Below are positions 7,492 to 13,292 of a stretch of 16,012 bases of DNA, piece by piece. The stretch lies in assembly GCA_026386995.1 (NCBI GenBank), contig JAPLMO010000312.1, positions 1-16,012 on the forward strand, in the 5' to 3' direction. Within the stretch, counting starts at the first letter, position 1. The number at the start of each line of letters is the position of its first letter. A model generated the notes under the pieces. The model saw nothing but the letters and a program-made list of their open reading frames with translations. It was not told the DNA's origin and searched no databases. The translations under genes were made by a program, and so were the position numbers. Source of the stretch: Planctomycetota bacterium (lineage in GTDB: Bacteria > Planctomycetota > Phycisphaerae > FEN-1346).

Positions 7492-7521
7492 TTGTGCGGC
7501 GTCTCAGGTCCGTGGTAGAGT
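7492..7521 (+). promoter_or_regulatory. Possible promoter for the zinc-ribbon gene
   Basis: TTGTGC (7492-7497), 18 bp, TAGAGT (7516-7521) lies 37 nt ahead of the ATG at 7559. The match is modest. Its -35 box is 12 bp from the -35 box of the opposing operon promoter, so the two would be back to back. Confidence 0.35.
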
Positions 7522-7558
7522 GGGGGCTACACATCTCTCGCCGCACGGAGGACGACCT

Positions 7559-7768
7559 ATGCAGAAGCGCGTTAACGTGACTATTCCGCTGGCGTGTCCG
7601 CACTGTCTGGCCGAACTGCTGACGACCCTCGATGAAGTCCGTGCGCAGGCGACCATCCAGTGTTCCACGTGCCGGACGGCGGTCGAACTGCGGCCCGAAG
7701 ACCTCCACATTCCGCCGCGGTGGAACGCCGAGCCGCACGAGGACCTCTATCACGGGATCACATTCTGA
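7559..7768 (+). CDS. Small zinc-ribbon protein of unknown function
   Basis: A 69-residue protein with two cysteine pairs, CPHC (13-16) and CSTC (35-38), 18 residues apart, the layout of a zinc ribbon in which four cysteines bind one metal. The N-terminus (KRVNVTIPLACPHC) and the segment between the pairs look like beta strands; the C-terminus (RWNAEPHEDLYHGITF) is polar and aromatic. No signal peptide or membrane helix. ATG at 7559 has GGAGG 7 nt upstream. It is transcribed away from the ATP synthase operon and runs head-on into rtcB with 12 nt between the stops. Such ribbons occur in nucleic-acid-binding and protein-binding proteins; nothing here decides which. Confidence 0.8.
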   Translation: MQKRVNVTIPLACPHCLAELLTTLDEVRAQATIQCSTCRTAVELRPEDLHIPPRWNAEPHEDLYHGITF

Positions 7769-7780
7769 CTTGCGGGGCGA

Positions 7781-9244
7781 TCACCCCTTGATGACGCCGA
7801 TCGGCCGCAGGCGGCAGACCTTCTGTGCCAGGCCGGCCTTCTCCACGACGTCCACGACGTCGGCCACGTCTTTATAAGCGCCCGAGTACTCCTCCGCCAA
7901 CCCGCGCCAACTCTTGGCCAGCACCAAGATGCCTCGCGACGCCAGGTCTTTGCGGACATCCTCGCCGCGCACCCGCCGCATCGCCTCATGGCGCGACATC
8001 GTCCGCCCCGCCCCGTGGCAGACCGAGCCGAAGGTCTCGGTCATCGCCGCCGGCCGGCCCACCAGGAGGAACGAGTACCGCCCCATGTCGCCCGGGATCA
8101 GCACCGGCTGGCCGACGCCGCGGTACACCGCCGGCACCTCCGGATGACCCGCCGGGAACGCCCGCGTCGCCCCTTTGCGGTGGACGCAGACGGTCTTCGT
8201 GCGGCCGTCCACGTCGTGCGGCTCCATCTTCGCGATGTTGTGGGCCACGTCGTACACCAAATGCAGGCCCAGGCGCTCGGGCGATTGGCCGAAGACCTTG
8301 GCGACGGCCTGGCGGACCAGGACCATCAGCAGTTGGCGGTTCGCCCACGCGTAGTTGGCCGCCGCCCGCATCGCCGACATGTACCGCTGGCCCTCGCCGG
8401 AGTGGACCGGGGCGCAGCAGAGTTGCGGGTCGGGCAGATCGATGCCGTACTTGCGGGCCGCACCGCGCATGGTCTTCAGGTAATCGTCGCAGACCTGGTG
8501 GCCGAAACCGCGGCTGCCGCAGTGGATCATGAAAGTTACGCCCCCCTGCCGCACGCCGAAGACCTCGGCGGTCCCGGCGTCGAAGACCTCGTCGACCACC
8601 TGGACCTCCAGGAAGTGGTTGCCGGCACCGAGGGTGCCGACCTGGTCTCGGCCGCGGTCGTAGGCGTGCGGCGAGACGGTGTTGGGGTCGGCGCCGTCGA
8701 GGCCGCCGCCGGCCTCGGTGCGATCCAGGTCCTCGGCCCATCCGTGACCGGCCCCGACGATGTAGCGTGCCCCCTCGGCCACGAGGCGCCGCAGGTCGCG
8801 GTCGGAGAACTTGATCGGCCCGCCCACGCCCACGCCGCATGGCACGTGGGCGAAGAGTTGCGACAGGAGTTCCTCGATGCGCGGGTGCACGTCGGCCTCC
8901 GTAAGGTCCGACCGGATCATCCGCACGCCGCAGTTGATGTCGTACCCGACGCCGCCAGGCGACACGACGCCGCCCTCCGCCGGATCGGTCGCCGCCACGC
9001 CGCCGATCGGGAAGCCGTAACCCCAGTGGATGTCGGGCATGGCGAAACTGGCGCGCTGGATGCCGGGCAGGCAGGCGACGTTGGCGACCTGCTCGGCGGC
9101 GTCGTCGTGGCGGATCTGCTCGATGAGTTTGGCGTCGGCGTAGATGATGCCGTCTACATTCATACACGGCTTGTAGGTCTTCGGGATCCGCCACCGGTAC
9201 CCGCCGATGTCCTCCAGCGGCCCGCGATAGGGGTCTGTTGCCAT
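7781..9244 (-). CDS. rtcB: RNA-splicing ligase RtcB
   Basis: GTP- and Mn2+-dependent ligase that joins RNA 2',3'-cyclic phosphate (or 3'-phosphate) ends to 5'-OH ends, for tRNA splicing or RNA repair. It has 487 residues (archaeal-type proteins about 480). Metal ligands expected by alignment with the Pyrococcus enzyme are present: Cys105 in YDINCGVRMI, Asn209/His210 in GAGNHFLEVQ, His241 in HCGSRGFGH and His335 in YDVAHNIAK. The guanylylated histidine is His410 in CHGAGRTMSR; HRKGATRAFPAG (355-366) and IPGDMGRYSF (383-392) are also intact. ATG at 9244 has AGAGAGG about 9 nt upstream. Archease, its activating partner, lies in the same direction at 10490-10924, separated by an unrelated gene. 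The enzyme looks fully functional. Confidence 0.97.
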   Translation of the reverse strand: MATDPYRGPLEDIGGYRWRIPKTYKPCMNVDGIIYADAKLIEQIRHDDAAEQVANVACLPGIQRASFAMPDIHWGYGFPIGGVAATDPAEGGVVSPGGVGYDINCGVRMIRSDLTEADVHPRIEELLSQLFAHVPCGVGVGGPIKFSDRDLRRLVAEGARYIVGAGHGWAEDLDRTEAGGGLDGADPNTVSPHAYDRGRDQVGTLGAGNHFLEVQVVDEVFDAGTAEVFGVRQGGVTFMIHCGSRGFGHQVCDDYLKTMRGAARKYGIDLPDPQLCCAPVHSGEGQRYMSAMRAAANYAWANRQLLMVLVRQAVAKVFGQSPERLGLHLVYDVAHNIAKMEPHDVDGRTKTVCVHRKGATRAFPAGHPEVPAVYRGVGQPVLIPGDMGRYSFLLVGRPAAMTETFGSVCHGAGRTMSRHEAMRRVRGEDVRKDLASRGILVLAKSWRGLAEEYSGAYKDVADVVDVVEKAGLAQKVCRLRPIGVIKG

Positions 9245-9315
9245 GCGGCTTACCTCTCTTGTAGATCTCTATGAGGCCGAGGGCCAAGCCGCTTGCACAT
9301 CCGGGCATGTGGTAT

Positions 9316-10305
9316 CTAGGATCTTCGACTCAGGAAGTACATGACGACAAATATGGCCACAGCTACTGCAAGGGCCGCTCCGGCGAGCACATTGTCAGCC
9401 ACGTTCGCAGACTTGAGCGTGCCATATATGCCAAACAACGCCGAGATACCTGCGATGATCGCGGCAATCGCCTGCATGAACTTACGCTGGAAGATCAACT
9501 CGACCTTGTCAAAGCACTGTGCTGTAAACTGGGCCAGCTTCTCGGTAAGCGTCTTAGTCTCGCTGGCGATCTTCTCCGAGAGATCATTTGTACGTTGCTC
9601 AAACTCGTTCTTGAGCATCCGTACGTCTGTAGACACAACCTCGAACTTCCCGTGTAGGTCGACAAGTTCCGTGCTTATGTGGTTGAACGGGTATCCTGCC
9701 TCGCTGAGGTGCTTCTTCGGGTCAATCTGCTCTACCGAAGAGCATACGGTCTTGCCCTTGGGGAGATTAGCCGGTATCTTGCGTGTGGATCTCCTGATCC
9801 CCTCCGTATCCTGGTACTTGTCACCCTCTCGTTCCCCATAAGGGACATCAGGCGATTCATCCTTGTCTAGCAAGAACACCGTGAGTTTGAAAATCGGCTC
9901 ACCATACTCAATAACCAAGGGCGTAATGGAGCTGTTGCGCAATCCCCAATTCAGGTAGCCGCGGAAGCCGGCGTCCACCTTGGTTGCCACCTGCAACACG
10001 CCCTCCCTCATCATACTGGTTGTGGGCGTAATCAGTCCCATAAGCATGTGTCCCGGAAATACCCTTTGCACTTTCTCCAGCGTGAAGTCAAGCCGCTCAA
10101 GACTCGAAACTTGCACTGTCTCCCCAGGACTCACTCTGAGGAAAAGCCCTGGTGCCAAGTCCTTCTCTTCGTCGGTTGAAAGGAAGTGCACATGCTTACC
10201 CAATCGGAGCCTGATGCCATTGGGGCTCAGCAGATTAGGATTGGCCTCAATTAGGACTTCCCCTATTAGACTCTTGATGTCTCGGTCAGCAAGTATCTTC
10301 GCCAT
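9316..10305 (-). CDS. dCTP deaminase/dUTPase-fold protein with coiled coil and two C-terminal membrane helices
   Basis: A 329-residue protein. Residues 1-180 align along their length with dCTP deaminase (Dcd): LADRDI (5-10), SPNGIRLRLG (27-36), TSMMREG (96-102), VDAGFRGYLNWGLRN (110-124) and PYGEREGDKYQDTEG (155-169). By my alignment to E. coli Dcd, Arg115 is kept (Arg100) and so is the motif Asp (Asp111), but the catalytic Glu138 is Gly121 and Arg110 is Thr95, so deamination is unlikely. Residues about 210-270 are a probable coiled coil; two membrane helices follow (about 278-296 and 303-324) with a short basic end. ATG at 10305 has GGGGGAA upstream and fits the Dcd N-terminus; the frame is open further upstream. 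Base composition is less GC-rich than its neighbours, suggesting transfer. It may be a membrane-anchored nucleotide-binding sensor; function unknown. Confidence 0.85.
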   Translation of the reverse strand: MAKILADRDIKSLIGEVLIEANPNLLSPNGIRLRLGKHVHFLSTDEEKDLAPGLFLRVSPGETVQVSSLERLDFTLEKVQRVFPGHMLMGLITPTTSMMREGVLQVATKVDAGFRGYLNWGLRNSSITPLVIEYGEPIFKLTVFLLDKDESPDVPYGEREGDKYQDTEGIRRSTRKIPANLPKGKTVCSSVEQIDPKKHLSEAGYPFNHISTELVDLHGKFEVVSTDVRMLKNEFEQRTNDLSEKIASETKTLTEKLAQFTAQCFDKVELIFQRKFMQAIAAIIAGISALFGIYGTLKSANVADNVLAGAALAVAVAIFVVMYFLSRRS

Positions 10306-10390
10306 TGTGGTTCCCCCATCACTGCTTGGGTTCTCAAGGAACAATCTTCGTTCGCAGCATCCGTTGCGGCAGCACAAAACGCCAGTACCC

Positions 10391-10413
10391 ATAAGAAGCG
10401 CACTTGGGTGCGC
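10391..10413 (-). terminator. Weak terminator candidate after archease
   Basis: On the minus strand GCGCAC-CCAA-GTGCGC (10398-10413) is a perfect 6-bp GC-rich stem with a tetraloop, followed by TTCTTAT. It lies 77 nt past the archease stop and 86 nt ahead of the next start. The short stem and broken T-run make it tentative. No other feature was recognised in the rest of the 184-nt gap (10306-10489). Confidence 0.35.
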
Positions 10414-10489
10414 CGGTCTAAGACTCTACGCCTTGTAAGAACTCGATGCCAGCAAATTCGGCTGGGACCGGTACTCGCTGGTAAGTCGC

Positions 10490-10924
10490 TTATACATCCA
10501 CGACAAACCGCGCGAACCACGTTCCGTCGGGGTCGCAATGAACGTCGAGGCGATGGTACGTCACGGCCTTCACCTCGAGGCGCGTTCGGTGGCGGCCGGG
10601 CTCGAAGCGGCCGAAGCCCACGTCGGCCTTGATCTCGCGCGGGCCGGCCTCCAGGAACTCGTATTCCAGCGGCACGAGGCGATCGGTCTCGAACAGATAC
10701 AGCAGTTCCTGGAGCCAGTCGACGAGAAGTTCCGAACGGTCGCCCTCCATGCCGGCGGGCGGCCGGGTACGGACTTCCCGCCGGCAATCGACCGCCGCCG
10801 GCCAGTCCTCCAGCATCTGGTCGAACGTGGCCCGCGCCGCGGTCGCCAGGAGATCCTCCAGGCTCGCCCCGCGGACCTCCAGGCCCACGTCGGCCGTATG
10901 GTCGAAGACGCTGTAAGTGCCCAC
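10490..10924 (-). CDS. Archease, RtcB-activating protein
   Basis: Small acidic protein that stimulates RtcB guanylylation and turnover. It has 144 residues, the family size. Family marks are FDHTADVGLEVRG (7-19) with the conserved Asp8, His9 and Asp12, LQELLYLFE (71-79) in the middle, KAVTYHRLDV (119-128) and the C-terminal DPDGTWFARFVVDV (131-144), whose aspartates belong to the metal site. The start is GTG at 10924 with AAGGA 8 nt upstream, and a perfect -10 box 26 nt ahead. The partner ligase rtcB is on the same strand about 1.2 kb downstream, split from it by the Dcd-fold gene. Assignment is firm. Confidence 0.95.
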   Translation of the reverse strand: MGTYSVFDHTADVGLEVRGASLEDLLATAARATFDQMLEDWPAAVDCRREVRTRPPAGMEGDRSELLVDWLQELLYLFETDRLVPLEYEFLEAGPREIKADVGFGRFEPGRHRTRLEVKAVTYHRLDVHCDPDGTWFARFVVDV

Positions 10925-10950
10925 CGCACGGTTCCTTGTCCCAATCCGCC

Positions 10951-10956
10951 ATTATA
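10951..10956 (-). promoter_or_regulatory. -10 box for archease
   Basis: A perfect TATAAT on the minus strand would start transcription near 10944, about 20 nt before the GTG at 10924. No good -35 box is visible at 16-18 bp; the upstream DNA soon meets a REP-like element (from 10983). Confidence 0.45.
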
Positions 10957-10982
10957 CCGGCCGACCGCGGGAAAAGGGTCTA

Positions 10983-11066
10983 CGCGGGTGCCACGGCTGC
11001 GCCGTTTGCAGCCGTGGTCGTCAGTAGCGAAGCACGGCTGCAAACGGCGCAGCCGTGGCACCCGCG
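10983..11066. repeat. REP-like double hairpin, copy 1
   Basis: An 84-bp element with perfect 34-bp inverted arms (10983-11016 and 11033-11066) around a 16-bp centre. Each arm is itself a hairpin, CACGGCTGC pairing with GCAGCCGTG, so the DNA or RNA can fold as two small hairpins or one long stem. The outer ends read CGCGGGTGCCACGG. It lies between the antiporter stop and the archease promoter. Such units are typically non-autonomous and mobilised in trans; no transposase is present here. Confidence 0.9.
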
Positions 11067-11103
11067 AATTCGAGCACCAGGCCAGGTACGCCGGCGGTGA
11101 GAT

Positions 11104-12306
11104 TCACGCCTGTCGCAGCCCTTCCGAGACGCCCAGAGGCGTATGGTACTTCAGGACCACAAGGTACGTCGATAGGATAAACGAGAGGAGCGTGGTCACG
11201 AGAATGAGTTCGAAGGCCGTCTGCCCGATGTGCCCCAACTGGACCGCCAGAAAGGCGATGACGAAGGCGAACTCGCTGGACTGGCCCAGCCGCCAGCCGG
11301 CTTCCCTCGCCAGCGGCCTGGGGGTGCCCTCGATGCGCATCGCCGCAACAAACAGCCGCGGCTTCACCAGGGCCAGCACCAGGGCCAGCACCGCCGCCAG
11401 AGGCAGCACCGCCAGCGTGTCGGCCACGTTCACCAGCGCCCCGAGGCTGAAGAAAAGGAGAACGATGAAGAAGTCCCTCAGCGGCGCCACCTTCTCCCAG
11501 ATGTAAAGGCTGATCGGGCTCCGCGCAATGGCCAACCCCGCGACGAAGGCGCCGATCTCGCGCGAAAAGCCCAGGTTCCGCGCCCCCTCGGCCATCAGCA
11601 GGCACCACGCCAGGCTGAGCACCAGCAGTAACTCTGGGTACGTCTCGACCTTGCGCATCAGGCGCCTCAGGCCGTACTGCTCCACCGGAAACGCCGCCGC
11701 CAGCATCGCCAGGCCCAGGGGCACCTTCCAGTACACGCTCGTGTCGCCGCCGCGGGCGGCCGCCGTGAAGGCCATCACCAGCAGCACCAGGATCGCCAGC
11801 GCATCCTGCACGATAAGGATGCCGATCGCCAGCGTGCCGACCGCCGACTCGTGCAGCCGCCGCGTCGGCAGGAGTTTCACGACCAGCAGCGTGCTGGACA
11901 GCGCCACCGCGAAACCAACGTACACCGCCTCCAGGGGCGTCAGCGGGTAAACGGCCGGCGCGGCGGCGCTCGCGCCCGCAACCACAACGAACCCGATCCC
12001 GAAACACGCCAGGCTCGTCGAGAGCGTGGTGAAACTCGCCTGCCTGAACATCTTCAGCAGCCGGTCCGGATGCAGCACCATGCCTAAGAGGAACAGGAGC
12101 AACATCAGCCCCATCGCCCCCGCGTTGCGGATGAACTCGATGTGCTGGACCAGCCGCAGCAGCGGCCAGGGCGAGTGCGGCCCGAAAAGCACCCCCGCCA
12201 GCACGTACGCGATGATGATCGGCTGGCGGGCAAAGTCGGCCGCGACCGCCAGAATGGCGGCCCCGATCATCACGACGGCGAGTTCCAGAATAAGCCCCTC
12301 ACTCAT
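11104..12306 (-). CDS. CPA2-family cation/proton antiporter (KefB/Na+-H+ exchanger type)
   Basis: Inner-membrane exchanger of monovalent cations for protons. It has 400 residues, a membrane domain only, with about 11-13 hydrophobic helices and no C-terminal NAD-binding TrkA-N domain such as KefB/KefC carry. Family marks: ARQPIIIAYVLAGVLFGPHS (26-45), LLLFLLGMVLHPDRL (69-83), AVALSSTLLVVKLLPTRR (133-150), VQDALAILVLL (166-176) with the Gln-Asp pair at the unwound helix, FVAGLAIARSP (254-264) and GQSSEFAFV (341-349). ATG at 12306 has a weak AAGG site. cobO lies upstream on the same strand, with a REP-like element between. It could help balance protons or sodium alongside the ATP synthase, but no shared regulation is visible, and the transported ion cannot be read from sequence. 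Confidence 0.92.
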   Translation of the reverse strand: MSEGLILELAVVMIGAAILAVAADFARQPIIIAYVLAGVLFGPHSPWPLLRLVQHIEFIRNAGAMGLMLLLFLLGMVLHPDRLLKMFRQASFTTLSTSLACFGIGFVVVAGASAAAPAVYPLTPLEAVYVGFAVALSSTLLVVKLLPTRRLHESAVGTLAIGILIVQDALAILVLLVMAFTAAARGGDTSVYWKVPLGLAMLAAAFPVEQYGLRRLMRKVETYPELLLVLSLAWCLLMAEGARNLGFSREIGAFVAGLAIARSPISLYIWEKVAPLRDFFIVLLFFSLGALVNVADTLAVLPLAAVLALVLALVKPRLFVAAMRIEGTPRPLAREAGWRLGQSSEFAFVIAFLAVQLGHIGQTAFELILVTTLLSFILSTYLVVLKYHTPLGVSEGLRQA

Positions 12307-12328
12307 GCCTTGTCACCGTGTTGATCAT

Positions 12329-12412
12329 GCGGGTGCCACGGTTGCGCCGTTCAGCAACCGTGCTGCGTTCGACACCGCGCACGGCTGCAAACTGCGCAGC
12401 CGTGGCACCCGC
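12329..12412. repeat. REP-like double hairpin, copy 2
   Basis: An 84-bp element with outer ends GCGGGTGCCACGG and CCGTGGCACCCGC. Its left arm (12329-12362) has the stem CACGGTTGC/GCAACCGTG; its right arm (12380-12412) has CACGGCTGC/GCAGCCGTG. The arms differ from each other but each stays self-complementary. It lies between the cobO stop and the antiporter start. Its reverse complement closely matches copy 3, including the centre GTCGAACG. Confidence 0.9.
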
Positions 12413-12435
12413 GGGTTCAATACTCCCGCACACCG

Positions 12436-12963
12436 TCAAAACTCAATTCCTTCCTGCGCGGCCATCCCTTTATCGTACGGGTGTTTGATGAGCCGCATCT
12501 CGGTCACCATGTCCGCCTTTGCGACAAGCGCGTCCCACGCGCCGCGCCCGGTCAGGACCAGGTGGACGTCGTGCGGCCGGTCGGCCAGAAGTGACTCGAC
12601 GTCCTCCTGCGTGACAAGCCCCAGGCCGGCGGCGGTCAGAACTTCGTCGGCTACGACCACCTCATACCGGCCGGCGGTCAGGCACTTGCGGACGAACTCC
12701 AGGGCCTCGTGTGCGGCCGTCCGGTGCTCGGGCGTCGCCTCGCCGACGACGAAGCCCTTGCCCATGCGGAACACCTCGAGTTCCGGCGCCAGGCGCCCGG
12801 CCGCCTCGTGCTCGCCAACGCTCCACGCCTTGACGAACTGGACGAACGCCACGCGCATGCCATGGCCCACGGCCCGCATCGCCATGCCGAGGGCGGCCGT
12901 GGTCTTGCCCTTGCCGTCGCCCGTGTTGACGATCACCAGCCCATGCGGCAACTTGGCCACCAT
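12436..12963 (-). CDS. cobO: Corrinoid (cob(I)yrinic acid a,c-diamide) adenosyltransferase, CobO/BtuR type
   Basis: Transfers the adenosyl group of ATP to the cobalt of a reduced corrinoid, making adenosylcobalamin for de novo synthesis or salvage. It has 175 residues (family about 170-200). Family marks are the P-loop NTGDGKGKTTAALG (13-26), AFVQFVKAW (39-47), the Walker-B-like VVVADEV (102-108), LTGRGAWDALVAKADMVTEM (138-157) and the C-terminal KGMAAQEGIEF (165-175). ATG at 12963 is chosen because AAGGAG stands 8 nt upstream and a good promoter would begin transcription near 12984; a TTG at 12984 would leave no leader. No other cobalamin genes are in the window and I saw no B12 riboswitch upstream. 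It is bracketed by mirror-image REP-like elements. Confidence 0.95.
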   Translation of the reverse strand: MVAKLPHGLVIVNTGDGKGKTTAALGMAMRAVGHGMRVAFVQFVKAWSVGEHEAAGRLAPELEVFRMGKGFVVGEATPEHRTAAHEALEFVRKCLTAGRYEVVVADEVLTAAGLGLVTQEDVESLLADRPHDVHLVLTGRGAWDALVAKADMVTEMRLIKHPYDKGMAAQEGIEF

Positions 12964-12990
12964 CGCACGGTCTCCTTCTGCCAAGTGTTC

Positions 12991-13019
12991 ATTCTAGGGC
13001 GGCCGGCCGCCGGCCGCAA
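12991..13019 (-). promoter_or_regulatory. Promoter for cobO
   Basis: On the minus strand TTGCGG (13014-13019), a 17-bp spacer and TAGAAT (12991-12996). The predicted start near 12984 gives a 20-nt leader to the ATG at 12963. The -35 box lies inside a 19-bp sequence repeated at 13148-13166. Confidence 0.5.
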
Positions 13020-13027
13020 GCGCGGGC
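13009..13027. repeat. 19-bp direct repeat, first copy
   Basis: The sequence GCCGGCCGCAAGCGCGGGC here recurs identically at 13148-13166, on the other side of REP-like copy 3. This copy includes the cobO -35 box. Confidence 0.85.
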
Positions 13028-13065
13028 CAGTGTAGTGCGTCAGATTGCACATTGTCCAAGACGCA

Positions 13066-13146
13066 GGGTGCCACGGCTGCGCTGTTTGCAGCCGTGCTCT
13101 GCGTCGAACGGCGGCACGGTTGCTGAACGGCGCAACCGTGGCACCC
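13066..13146. repeat. REP-like double hairpin, copy 3
   Basis: An 81-bp element in the cobO-tex intergenic space. The left arm (13066-13096) has the stem CACGGCTGC/GCAGCCGTG; the right arm (13115-13146) has CACGGTTGC/GCAACCGTG. Arm order is reversed relative to copy 2, so the two form long inverted repeats around cobO. Confidence 0.9.
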
Positions 13147-13147
13147 G

Positions 13148-13166
13148 GCCGGCCGCAAGCGCGGGC
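13148..13166. repeat. 19-bp direct repeat, second copy
   Basis: Identical to 13009-13027 and begins two bases after REP-like copy 3 ends. The first copy is 38 nt from the other end of the element, so this is not a simple target-site duplication. Confidence 0.85.
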
Positions 13167-13208
13167 TAACACCTCGTTTGACGTGGCGCAGTCCGGCCGA
13201 AAAAGCAA

Positions 13209-13236
13209 TTGTATCCCGCCCACAGCGCCGTATACT
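13209..13236 (+). promoter_or_regulatory. Probable promoter for tex
   Basis: TTGTAT (13209-13214), 16 bp, TATACT (13231-13236). The -10 box is a 5/6 match, the -35 box weak. Transcription would start near 13243, about 50 nt before the ATG at 13293. It lies in a short AT-richer patch. Confidence 0.45.
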
Positions 13237-13292
13237 GGTCGGTTCCAGGGCGGATGCACGGGTTGCTCTGCGCAGAGAAGGTTGTCCGGCTC

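Noticed and set aside
7774..7787. GGGG/CCCC hairpin between the convergent zinc-ribbon and rtcB genes as a terminator
   Set aside because: Only four base pairs, no T-run on either strand, and it overlaps the rtcB stop.
7988..9274. 428-codon open frame on the plus strand opposite rtcB
   Set aside because: No recognisable protein; rtcB on the other strand has every catalytic motif.
9245..9315. Possible regulatory structure from GCGGCTT and AAGCCGC between the Dcd-fold gene and rtcB
   Set aside because: A 7-bp inverted pair 34 nt apart with no T-run; expected by chance in GC-rich DNA.
10266..10952. 228-codon frame overlapping archease and the start of the Dcd-fold gene
   Set aside because: Reads archease in the wrong frame and then intergenic sequence; no domain pattern, no ribosome site.
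12964..12984. TTG at 12984 as the start of cobO
   Set aside because: The ATG at 12963 has AAGGAG at the right distance and the predicted transcription start is about 12984, leaving no leader for the TTG.
10983..13146. The three palindromic repeats as a CRISPR array
   Set aside because: They are 0.65-1.3 kb apart with genes between, are double hairpins of about 80 bp, and there are no regular spacers or cas genes.
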